Of a DNA stretch of 64,000 nucleotides, positions 56,052 to 63,574 are shown piece by piece (within the stretch, counting starts at the first letter, position 1; every line of letters begins with the position of its first letter). A model generated the notes under the pieces. The model was given only the letters and a program-made list of their open reading frames with translations, ran no database searches and was not told the DNA's origin. The translations under genes were made by a program, and so were the position numbers. Source of the stretch: Deltaproteobacteria bacterium HGW-Deltaproteobacteria-15 (GTDB taxonomy: Bacteria; Desulfobacterota; DSM-4660; Desulfatiglandales; HGW-15). The stretch spans positions 1 through 64,000 of the forward strand of contig PHBH01000014.1 of assembly GCA_002840535.1 (NCBI GenBank), in the 5' to 3' direction.

Positions 56052-57854
56052 CTAAGCCGCCGCCATTTCGGCTTGTCCGACATCGGCATGCGATGACAGC
56101 TGCTGGTATCCCGCTTCTCGCAGATACCGGTCCATTTCCTCTATTTTCATCTCCACCCTGTCGAAGATCTCCTCGCACTGCTTCAGTTCTTTATAACCGA
56201 AGTTCCTGCTCCTGTAAGTCACCCCCGCCAGATCGATCACTTCGTTCATGAGCCAGGGCTTTCGCAAAGGGTCAGACTGGAGATGGTGCAGAGCCTCATC
56301 GAAGAATGTAACGACCTGCTGTCGCTCAGGTGAAGGGTTCTGCAACAGCGCTTTCAGAAAACGGTTTGCAGACACGAAGGAGGCCCGCCAGCCGGGACTC
56401 CTTCCGTGCCAAAAAGGCTTTGCAGGGGAAAGGTCCTGGTTCATGATCCGCAAAAACCCGGCTACCCCGGCCGGTTCATCTCCGATGAAGACCCTGTCGG
56501 GAAGATCGTTGAGGCCGATGGATTCGCTCCCGCGAATCGGCAGCCCGCCTCCGTAGAGGTCGAACACCGCACCAGGTTCCGATTCCAGGTCTCTCTCCAG
56601 TTCTCGAAGGGGTGTCAGATACGGCTGCACAGTGAAAACGGTTTGCCCCCAACGGTTTTTCATCCTGATATGTCTTCGCGGGTCGAACTGAAATTCCTGC
56701 CCGGATGCAAGATGGCCTCCTGCATGGGTCTTGGTGCTCGTCCAGGAGAAGTCCTGACCCACCAGGAGGATCCTGTCGGTGCCGCACCATCTCAGGAATC
56801 GGACGAGCGCCACTCCGGAATTTCCTCCTGCATCCAGTACCGGTTCCTTTCCGCTGCGGAAATGAGAGGCAAGCCCTGTAATTGTCCAGATGGGGAAAGC
56901 CGGTCCCGGATAATTTTTTACCACTTCCGGACAAACGGACGTTGAATAGATGAGCGGAATATCGGCTGCCCATTTCGCATCGAGCTCTTCGTAGACCTTG
57001 AGCAGGGCGGGAGCGGGGTCGATGACCATGGCGAAGTGCGGTTTCAATTCCAGCCGGTGCAAGGAAGGCAAGGCCTGCAGGGATGTGCAGAACAGGGCTT
57101 TCCCGTTGTGCCCCCTGAGTGCAGGGGCGAACCGCTCAAGAGACGGTCCTGCACCCAGAACCACTCCGGTGATCCCTTTGGCTTTCCCCTTGAGGGCGGC
57201 CGGACTCGATGCTCTTGATGCCCTGCCGAGATTCTGCATCTCGTTCACGATCATCTGATCCTGTTGCGAGCGAAATGTGCTGGCATTGATTCTGAGATCT
57301 TCCAGGATCTCCCTGCAGCGATCCGTCCAGATCGCATATTCGGGTCCCAGTTGGAGACTTGGAAGATCTGCCCTCAAGAGTATTTTTCCAAACAAACAGG
57401 GGAGGACGAGGCTCGACAAAATATTTCGGACCGAGCCGGAATCAGGGGGCAGAAAGAGGAGTTTCCCGATTTCCAGAAAAGGGCTGAAATCCGTGTGACC
57501 GAGACACGCAAGGAGCAGATCCGCGCGGGGTTCGAGGACCAGCACCTGATGACCGCATGGTGTTTTGGGTAGAAGATAGTTGAGGCCATACCCCAGGTTG
57601 CACCCGACAATGACCGTCGTGCCCTTTTCCGCGTTCTCCGGAATACGCCATTGCTTGTACACCGCCAAGGGGGACAGGGATCGGAGAAGGGACTTGCCCT
57701 CGGGCAGCATCCAGTCCAGGAGTCCTTTGCTGTTCCGCATGAGCCTGTCGGAAGGACCAAGGGAGGCGAGTTGGTCCTGAAGCCACCGGTGGACGAGGGG
57801 ATTCTTCTTCTCCAGCGCAGCCAGGTTCGATTGCAGGAAAGGATAGGGTCTCAT
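56052..57854 (-). CDS. maf: Maf (motility accessory factor) family protein
   Basis: A 600-aa protein of the DUF115/MAF_flag10 family, which transfers nonulosonic acids (pseudaminic or legionaminic acid) onto flagellin. The central domain has GVVLGAGPSLERFAPALRGHNGKALFCTSLQALPSLHRLELKPHFAMVIDPAP and LVGQDFSWTSTKTHAGG, the GxGPS and GQD-F motifs of the family. N-terminal VIVGCNLGYGLNYLLPK is a Gly-rich loop. The start was set to the ATG at 57854, with AAAGGG upstream. It follows flgE after a hairpin-containing 104-bp gap. Sugar-synthesis genes are not in this window. Confidence 0.88.
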   Translation of the reverse strand: MRPYPFLQSNLAALEKKNPLVHRWLQDQLASLGPSDRLMRNSKGLLDWMLPEGKSLLRSLSPLAVYKQWRIPENAEKGTTVIVGCNLGYGLNYLLPKTPCGHQVLVLEPRADLLLACLGHTDFSPFLEIGKLLFLPPDSGSVRNILSSLVLPCLFGKILLRADLPSLQLGPEYAIWTDRCREILEDLRINASTFRSQQDQMIVNEMQNLGRASRASSPAALKGKAKGITGVVLGAGPSLERFAPALRGHNGKALFCTSLQALPSLHRLELKPHFAMVIDPAPALLKVYEELDAKWAADIPLIYSTSVCPEVVKNYPGPAFPIWTITGLASHFRSGKEPVLDAGGNSGVALVRFLRWCGTDRILLVGQDFSWTSTKTHAGGHLASGQEFQFDPRRHIRMKNRWGQTVFTVQPYLTPLRELERDLESEPGAVFDLYGGGLPIRGSESIGLNDLPDRVFIGDEPAGVAGFLRIMNQDLSPAKPFWHGRSPGWRASFVSANRFLKALLQNPSPERQQVVTFFDEALHHLQSDPLRKPWLMNEVIDLAGVTYRSRNFGYKELKQCEEIFDRVEMKIEEMDRYLREAGYQQLSSHADVGQAEMAAA

Positions 57855-57878
57855 GCTGATGGCCCTTTCAGGTCGTAA

Positions 57879-57908
57879 GGTTGGAGGCAAACGCTCTTGC
57901 CTCCAACC
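57879..57908 (-). terminator. hairpin between flgE and maf
   Basis: GGTTGGAGGCAA (57879-57890) and TTGCCTCCAACC (57897-57908) form a 12-bp perfect stem with a 6-base loop. There is no T-tract, so it may attenuate or protect the transcript end rather than fully terminate it. Confidence 0.55.
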
Positions 57909-57958
57909 TGGAGTAGTCCGGAGCGAACGCTCCTCAAGCTTGGAGCCGCGAAACGGTG

Positions 57959-59341
57959 CTATCTCTTCAGATTGATCAGTTCCTGAAGCATGGAATCGAC
58001 CACGGTGATGATTTTGGAGTTTGCCTGAAATCCCCGCTGGGTCGAAATCATCTTCACAAATTCAGTGGCCATATCCACGTTTGACTGCTCGAGGGAGTTG
58101 GGCGCGATGCTTCCCAACCCGTTTGTGCCGGGCCTGTTCGTGATGGCATCCCCGCTCTCCCTTGTAGACTTGAACAGGTTCCCGCCTTCTTTGTAAAGGC
58201 CCTGCTCATTGGTGAATTTGGCGAGGGCTACCCTGTAGAGAGGGAGGAGCTGGCCGTTGGAGTAGGTCCCGGTGATGATCCCGTCCACGTCCACGTTAAC
58301 ACCCTGAAGGTCTCCTGCGCCGTAGCCATTGGCTGACTGAAAGGTGGTTGTGGATGCCCTCGCAAACTGGGTGGTGGAAAGGGAGCCGTTGACCCAGGCC
58401 GATCCATCGAACCGGGACCCGAAATCGAGAGCAACGTCCATCGGGGTCCCGCTGATAAACTCCGGCCCAAAGGTGAAGTAGCCGTCGGTCATGGTCCCTG
58501 CGCTCCAGGCATCGCCGCTCATGGTGCTCATTGTGACGTCGGTGATGACGCCTGATCCGGTGCTGAACTGGACAGTGCCCCTGGCCAGCATCCCTGCATT
58601 CACGCCGGTGTTGCTCAGGTCCTCGTCGGGATTGCAGGTCACGATGTACTCATAGGCCGAGGCGGTATCCGCCTTGTCGAAATAGATGGTGACGTCATGG
58701 GTGCTGCCCAGGGAGTCATACACCTTCATGGTGGTCTGGTACTCATAGGTCGACTCACCGAGGGGTGTTTCAGCTGTTCCGTCCCACTCCCCCGATAGAG
58801 CCGAAACGCCGGCGGTGTTGTTATCCCCATCGGAATCCAGGTTCACGATTACCTTGACCGTGTCCGTCTCAGAAGGAGGCGATGTGAACGAGCTGAGCAG
58901 AATATCTTCGATTGAGCCGATGTCTTCACCGTCTTCATCCAGTTCCCACCCCTGGACCACATAACCTTCGGGGTTGATCAGGTAGCCATCTTTGTCGAAC
59001 CGGAAGTTGCCCGCCCTCGTATAGTAGAGATTGTCGCTTGCCGACTCCCTTATGACGAAGAATCCCTCTCCTCCTACTGCCAGGTCGGTCGTGTTGCCGG
59101 TGGATTCGAATGAGCCTTGCTCAAAAGAGCTGTAGATGTCCCCGAGAGCCGTTCCCCTTCCCACCTGGGATGTTCCAGACATTGTGGAAGTGGACTGGCT
59201 GAGCAGGTCCTGGAAGGTGAAAGTGCTGTTCTTGAATCCGACCGTGTTCACATTGGCGATGTTGTCGCCGATGATCTGCATGGCGTTTCCTAGGGTGCTC
59301 AACCCGCTGATCCCCGAGAAGAGTGCGCTTGACAGTGCCAT
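57959..59341 (-). CDS. flgE: flagellar hook protein FlgE
   Basis: A 460-aa hook subunit. The N-terminus has LFSGISGLSTLGNAMQIIGDNIANVNTVGFKNSTFTFQDLLSQ and the C-terminus LEQSNVDMATEFVKMISTQRGFQANSKIITVVDSMLQELINLKR, the paired D0 helices. The central part (about 150-350), with acidic repeats, is the exposed and variable domain. It is full length and 62 bp after flgD. Confidence 0.96.
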   Translation of the reverse strand: MALSSALFSGISGLSTLGNAMQIIGDNIANVNTVGFKNSTFTFQDLLSQSTSTMSGTSQVGRGTALGDIYSSFEQGSFESTGNTTDLAVGGEGFFVIRESASDNLYYTRAGNFRFDKDGYLINPEGYVVQGWELDEDGEDIGSIEDILLSSFTSPPSETDTVKVIVNLDSDGDNNTAGVSALSGEWDGTAETPLGESTYEYQTTMKVYDSLGSTHDVTIYFDKADTASAYEYIVTCNPDEDLSNTGVNAGMLARGTVQFSTGSGVITDVTMSTMSGDAWSAGTMTDGYFTFGPEFISGTPMDVALDFGSRFDGSAWVNGSLSTTQFARASTTTFQSANGYGAGDLQGVNVDVDGIITGTYSNGQLLPLYRVALAKFTNEQGLYKEGGNLFKSTRESGDAITNRPGTNGLGSIAPNSLEQSNVDMATEFVKMISTQRGFQANSKIITVVDSMLQELINLKR

Positions 59342-59403
59342 ATCCTATCCTCCTGTAGACGAATGTCCTCTGGTTCGTGCTGTATTTGGAATCGAGTTGC
59401 TTT

Positions 59404-60114
59404 TCAAAATGATTCAGGCTCTTGTACAACCGGATTTATGACCTCCATGACATCGGAGAGGGATACGGGGACATGCCCGATGTAGAGGCTTGCCGTTCCA
59501 CCCTCCAGATTCACGCCGGTCACTGTTCCGGAAACCCGGGGATCCCCATTTACCATCTCTCCGGTCGCGGTCCTGGCGACGACGCTGAAGCGGTAGGTCC
59601 CGGGAGACAGGAGATTGCCGCTTCCGTCTCGCCCGTCCCATTGGAAGGAATTCGGACCTTCCTCCACTGTTCCAAGGGGTATGGTTCTCACGAGATACCC
59701 ATCCTGATTCATGATGGCCGCTGTGCACTCGCCCTTCTCCTCCAGCGCGAAAAGGCCGGAAACAACCTTTCCCTGCTCCAGTTGGAGGGAATCTCCCCTG
59801 GCAACAATCTCCTTCCCGATGAACTCGATGCCCTGAAGACGGGAGGCATCATCCTGGCTCGTCTTCAGCAGTTCAAGCGTCTCGTTGACATTAAAGAGCT
59901 GCTCCAGGCTGCTGAATTGCGCGAGTTGTGCAGCGAATTCCTGACCCTGCATGGGGTTCAGGGGGTCCTGGTTTTTCAATTGGGCAACAAACATGGTGAG
60001 GAAATCGTCCTTACCAAGATCCCTGGATTTGGTCGCTGCCGCGGTTTCGGTCCATCCGGTCTGTCCTAATCCCTGTACTCCGTCCATGAAATCCTCCCTT
60101 TGATATACGCTCAC
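59404..60114 (-). CDS. flgD: hook-capping scaffold FlgD
   Basis: A 236-aa hook cap. The N-terminus has LGKDDFLTMFVAQLKNQDPLNPMQGQEFAAQLAQFSSLEQLFNVNETL, the FlgD signature, followed by the FlgD Ig/Tudor part with PLGTVEEGPNSFQWDGRDGSGNLLSPGTYRFSVVA. It overlaps fliK by 4 bp and precedes flgE. Confidence 0.95.
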   Translation of the reverse strand: MSVYQREDFMDGVQGLGQTGWTETAAATKSRDLGKDDFLTMFVAQLKNQDPLNPMQGQEFAAQLAQFSSLEQLFNVNETLELLKTSQDDASRLQGIEFIGKEIVARGDSLQLEQGKVVSGLFALEEKGECTAAIMNQDGYLVRTIPLGTVEEGPNSFQWDGRDGSGNLLSPGTYRFSVVARTATGEMVNGDPRVSGTVTGVNLEGGTASLYIGHVPVSLSDVMEVINPVVQEPESF

Positions 60115-61790
60115 ACGATCATGTCTATCTGCGACAGCGAAAGCCTCCGGGTAAGCGGCTTCCCTGTTTCCGTTTTCGACGAACTCTCCTCTTCATCCTC
60201 TTTCCTCGAAGAGTGTCCTTTCTGGTGACCTGCCGTCCATGTCTGCTCCTTTGAGAACGGATTCTGCTCCAGTCCGATCATGACGTCGAATCGATCAATG
60301 ACGAGTCCACTGTCGGCCAGCTGTTGTTTGAGCTGTCCGAGGTTCGCATCCAGCAACTCCTTGACCTGGGGGTTTTCCGCTCTCAACTGAGCCTGCAGGT
60401 GGCCTTGCTTGATCACGAGGTCAATATCCAGGCGGCCCAGTTCAGGAGGAGAAATGTGGATCCTTCCCTTTTGCTCTCCTCCCTGGATCATCCATAGCAT
60501 CCTCTCGATAACCTTCGGCAGAGGGTCTGGGAGGGACACCGCTTCCCTGGCTGAGGTTGCCGCCACGGCTTCAGAATTGCTTTTCTGAAGCCTGACCGCG
60601 GACAGATCGCCCGTCATGCCTTCCACCGTTTGACCGGCTTTGGAATCGATCTGGACCGGTTTTCTTGATCCGACGGCCTCTCCATTTTCCAGGGTTGTCT
60701 TTTTCTCTTCCGAGACCCGCATGGGATCCACCGTCACAGACTTCGCCCTCTGCTCTCCAGACGTCTTGGAGATCCCTTCCTCCTGCAACCATTCCTTCTT
60801 CAGCCCCTCTTTCCCGAGCACCTTTTCTTTTTGCAGAATCTGAAGGATCCTTTCACGCGTTTCATCGGTGACAGGTTTGCGGTCCGAACTGATCACGACC
60901 TTTTCCATCAGCGCCTTGGCATCCGCTTCCGCTTTCCTTGCCCCCTCAGGATCCACCCCCGCGTTTTTCGAAATGGTTCTTGCATGACTTGCCGTAAGGG
61001 TCTCCAGGAAGGATTTGATTTCCTGAGGCTGCATGCCTTTTTCCCGGAGCAGCGTGCCTATTTCTTCCCTGATCTGCTTCTGTCCCTCTTGACCGGCCTG
61101 GGCCAGATCGCTCACGAGTTTCTTCACATCAGGATCCGCAGCGATCTTCGATAGGTCCTTGGCTGAGCCCTGAACCTGGGAGCGCTCCAGTATGGAGGAG
61201 AGGAGCGATTTCGAATCCACACCCGGGAGGATTGCCGACAGGGAGCCGGAGAGCTTTTCAAGGGAAAGCTCGCCCTTTCTCGTGAAAGCGCTCTCGATGA
61301 TCTCCTTGATCTTTCCCGCGCCAAGACCCATCGCCGCAAGGGCCTCTCCGATCTGCGGGATATCTTTTGCATCGATCACGAAACTTTCGTTGTCCTTACC
61401 GGACTTTTCACTCTTCTGCAGCCTGGCAAACAGCCTGTCGATGCGAATGGATCCGTCCTTCTCACTCAAGGAGGCGATGAGGCGCTCGATCTCTTCCTTG
61501 TTGAAGCCCTGTCCCTCGAGCAGGGCGGTAAGCTCGGGGATAGCCGATTTCGGCAGCCTGAGTTGACCCAGAGGCACGCCAAGCCGGCGGAGACTGGATT
61601 CCATCGTGGATGTACCGGTTTCCTCCGCAGCCCTGTCGCCGCGATTCAGTGATGACGCCTTTCCCGAGTTCGCGCTTTTCTCCAGAAGACTCCTGAACAG
61701 CTGGTTGGACGGATCACCGGGCGTGCTGCCCGTTGAAGCAATTTTGTCGCTGAACAAATCAGCCATTAAATTCATCGCTACCTGTTCCAT
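60111..61790 (-). CDS. fliK: flagellar hook-length control protein FliK
   Basis: A 559-aa secreted ruler protein. A long, charged, low-complexity N-terminal part (about 1-410) is followed by the conserved switch domain: GRIHISPPELGRLDIDLVIKQGHLQAQLRAENPQVKELLDANLGQLKQQLADSGLVIDRFDVMIG. The start was set to the ATG at 61790 with AGGAG upstream; the longer ORF to 62033 would pass through the sigma-54 promoter. It is the first gene of fliK-flgD-flgE. Confidence 0.93.
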   Translation of the reverse strand: MEQVAMNLMADLFSDKIASTGSTPGDPSNQLFRSLLEKSANSGKASSLNRGDRAAEETGTSTMESSLRRLGVPLGQLRLPKSAIPELTALLEGQGFNKEEIERLIASLSEKDGSIRIDRLFARLQKSEKSGKDNESFVIDAKDIPQIGEALAAMGLGAGKIKEIIESAFTRKGELSLEKLSGSLSAILPGVDSKSLLSSILERSQVQGSAKDLSKIAADPDVKKLVSDLAQAGQEGQKQIREEIGTLLREKGMQPQEIKSFLETLTASHARTISKNAGVDPEGARKAEADAKALMEKVVISSDRKPVTDETRERILQILQKEKVLGKEGLKKEWLQEEGISKTSGEQRAKSVTVDPMRVSEEKKTTLENGEAVGSRKPVQIDSKAGQTVEGMTGDLSAVRLQKSNSEAVAATSAREAVSLPDPLPKVIERMLWMIQGGEQKGRIHISPPELGRLDIDLVIKQGHLQAQLRAENPQVKELLDANLGQLKQQLADSGLVIDRFDVMIGLEQNPFSKEQTWTAGHQKGHSSRKEDEEESSSKTETGKPLTRRLSLSQIDMIV

Positions 61791-61824
61791 GCTCGCTCCT
61801 GATTTGCTTTGTGGCTTGCGGTAG

Positions 61825-61841
61825 GAGCAACCTCTGTGCCA
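61825..61841 (-). promoter_or_regulatory. sigma-54 promoter of the fliK-flgD-flgE operon
   Basis: On the minus strand TGGCACAGAGGTTGCTC is a perfect match to the TGGCAC-N5-TTGCW consensus, GG and GC 12 bp apart. The start point is about 61815, 25 bp before the fliK ATG, leaving room for the AGGAG. Confidence 0.88.
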
Positions 61842-62079
61842 GAAACACCCGGGCCATGGATTCATTGATTTTTCAACAGGTTGTTTAGAAGCGGACCGTT
61901 TAGGCCAAACAGAGGAAAAGGTAAATTCTGCCTGCGGAGGAGGGAAGGCGGGGCAAAAATTGCCTGACGACTTGTTCCTTTCAGGGCGCCTCTCGCCGGG
62001 GCTTGGAGACAGAGCGGCAGTGGATGCAAGCAATCCATCTCACAAAAAACTCTGACATGAAATCCTGCACTCCACGATC

Positions 62080-62108
62080 TTGAACCGGCACAGTTGCTGT
62101 GCTATATT
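62080..62108 (+). promoter_or_regulatory. vapBC promoter with palindromic operator
   Basis: TTGAAC (62080-62085), 17 bp, TATATT (62103-62108) is a good sigma-70 promoter. The spacer holds a perfect 6-3-6 palindrome, GCACAG-TTG-CTGTGC (62088-62102), in the position expected for autorepression by the antitoxin/toxin complex. Confidence 0.75.
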
Positions 62109-62129
62109 TCGGTTAATCGGAGGATTCTA

Positions 62130-62360
62130 ATGGCCAACATCACGCTCAAAGTCAATGAGGAACTCCTGAAGAAAGCCCGTCGATTGGCTCTCAAAAGGAA
62201 GACTTCCATCAATGCCGTAGTGAAAAGAGGTCTCGAAGAATTCGTATCCGGAGATCTCAACCGCGAAGCGGCGGCACAGGGCTTGGAGTCCTTCTTCCGA
62301 CGAAGCAGGGCCAGGGTCGGCGCAAGGACCTGGACGAGAGACGAACTCCATGAGAGATAA
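62130..62360 (+). CDS. vapB: VapB-type antitoxin
   Basis: A 76-aa antitoxin with a ribbon-helix-helix N-terminus (MANITLKVNEELLKKARRLALKRKTSINAVVKRGLEEFV), followed by a C-terminal tail (FFRRSRARVGARTWTRDELHER) that should wrap the toxin. The start at 62130 has GGAGGA upstream. The gene overlaps vapC by 11 bp. It probably binds the palindrome in its own promoter. Confidence 0.88.
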   Translation: MANITLKVNEELLKKARRLALKRKTSINAVVKRGLEEFVSGDLNREAAAQGLESFFRRSRARVGARTWTRDELHER

Positions 62361-62787
62361 GGTCTTTCTTGATACCAACATCTTGATTTACTCCGTTGAC
62401 GCTTCCCCTGACCAGAAAGCCAAAGCGGCTATCGCACAGGAATTAATCAAGCAACATATCAGGGGCGGCACCGGCGTGATCAGCATTCAGGTCCTCCAGG
62501 AATTTTACCAGGTCTCGACTCAAAAGATTAAAGTGCCGCTTTCAATGGAGGATGCTCTGGAATACCTTCATTACATGGCGGTACTCGAAACGGTCCACCA
62601 TGATTTCACCATGCTTGTCAATGCCGTCTACCTTCTCAAAAAGCACAAGCTCTCCTTATGGGACGCGCTCATCGTCCAGGCTGCAGCCGCAGCAAAATGC
62701 TCTCTCCTGCTGACGGAAGATCTCCAAGACGGACTCCGTGTCGGCGATCTGACCGTAAGGAATCCGTTCATTCCTCAATCAGAATAA
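62350..62787 (+). CDS. vapC: VapC-type PIN-domain toxin
   Basis: A 145-aa PIN ribonuclease. The acidic active-site residues are visible: FLDTNILIYSVD (first Asp), SIQVLQEFYQVS (Glu), LSLWDALIVQAA (Asp) and LLTEDLQDG (Asp). It should cleave RNA when free of VapB. The overlapping start with vapB indicates coupled translation. The module stands alone between the flagellar region and a decayed mobile region. Confidence 0.92.
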   Translation: MRDKVFLDTNILIYSVDASPDQKAKAAIAQELIKQHIRGGTGVISIQVLQEFYQVSTQKIKVPLSMEDALEYLHYMAVLETVHHDFTMLVNAVYLLKKHKLSLWDALIVQAAAAAKCSLLLTEDLQDGLRVGDLTVRNPFIPQSE

Positions 62788-62799
62788 GCAGATCAGGAC

Positions 62800-63015
62800 G
62801 GACACGGCATGAATATTTCATCCAGTTGAACAGCACGTTTGCCTCTCAGGACGCTTGTGAGCATGGCTACTCCTTGTTCCGTAAACGCCATTGGCTTGTA
62901 TCCTGGACCCGCCAAACGAGACCCTGTCGGATTTGCCTCGCTCAAGGAGCCCAATGTAATTCCGAGAGTGCCCCACAATCTCAGCCAGCTGCTTTTGACT
63001 CAGCCCCTTCCTTCT
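62800..63015 (-). pseudogene. remnants of an XRE regulator and an ORF6N-domain protein
   Basis: On the minus strand at about 62925-63015 one frame reads KGLSQKQLAEIVGHSRNYIG then LLERGKSD, a Cro/CI-type helix-turn-helix without the rest of the protein. A second frame at about 62800-62900 reads MAFTEQGVAMLTSVLRGKRA, matching the AFTEQGVAMLSSVL core of ORF6N (phage antirepressor-type) proteins, and then ends in a stop. The two fragments are in different frames and neither is a complete gene. Confidence 0.65.
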
Positions 63016-63056
63016 CCTTTATTCAGAATAAGAGAACAGATATTCAGGGGCCAAAG

Positions 63057-63416
63057 TCAGGACGGAGAGGTTAATCCATGCCTCGTTAGGCATCTCGACC
63101 AGGACATTGCCCTAAGGAGTATCCCCGATTTTCCGGAATGTCTTGCCGAACCCGATCTTTCCATTCTTGGAGACCACTCGCGAAGAGGCAGATCGCTGCT
63201 CCTCTTCCCGGCGCAAAAGGGACATCCCTGCCCTCGGGTTCTGTTATAGGCTCTTGCTTCCCACTCGTGCCCCTTTTCGCATATCCACCAGAACTTGCTG
63301 CTGGAGAAAGGCGCCACCTCTTCAGGCTTCACACTCCCGTTCCTGGTGGGATGCCACTCCTTGCGCAGATCCGGGTTCCCATTCACCAAATTGTAACTTT
63401 TCGTCGCCCTCCTCAT
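63057..63416 (-). CDS. treble-clef zinc-ribbon protein, probably truncated
   Basis: A 119-aa ORF. Its first about 70 residues match the short zinc-ribbon repeat seen in DUF4379-type proteins: NPDLRKEWHPTRNGSVKPEEV, then WWICEKGHEWEARAYNRTRGQGCPFCAGKR, with the W-x-C-x2-GHxW and CPxC ligands present. Such repeats are often multiple and found near endonucleases. The remaining 45 residues are out of character and may reflect a frameshift or a junction with other sequence. It lies upstream of remnants of phage-type genes and downstream of a cassette junction. Confidence 0.55.
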   Translation of the reverse strand: MRRATKSYNLVNGNPDLRKEWHPTRNGSVKPEEVAPFSSSKFWWICEKGHEWEARAYNRTRGQGCPFCAGKRSSDLPLREWSPRMERSGSARHSGKSGILLRAMSWSRCLTRHGLTSPS

Positions 63417-63514
63417 CCTCCTCCATCATGTACAAAGATCGCCCTCGGCACCATTGGGTTCGTAAACAAGACCGCGGCACTGACCCGCGAAGACGGAATG
63501 GCTCAGACTTGCCT

Positions 63515-63574
63515 GTGGAACGGTGGGCATCAGCGGACGCGTCTTTTGCGATCCACTGAATGCCCGGGTTAGCG
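63515..63574 (-). other. attC-like site of a second cassette region
   Basis: The cores are GTGGAAC (63515-63521, imperfect) and GTTAGCG (63568-63574). The arms GGGCATCAGCGGACGC and GCGATCCACTGAATGCCC pair well and are nearly the same as in the site at 4729-4798, so the two sites are from one attC family. The stop of the next gene lies in the right core. Confidence 0.7.

Noticed and set aside
61791-62033. N-terminal extension of the fliK ORF
   Set aside because: It overlaps a perfect sigma-54 promoter, and the ATG at 61790 has AGGAG upstream.
63085-63091. GTTAGGC as a right core of a further attC site
   Set aside because: No matching left core or long arms were found around it; it may be chance within old coding sequence.
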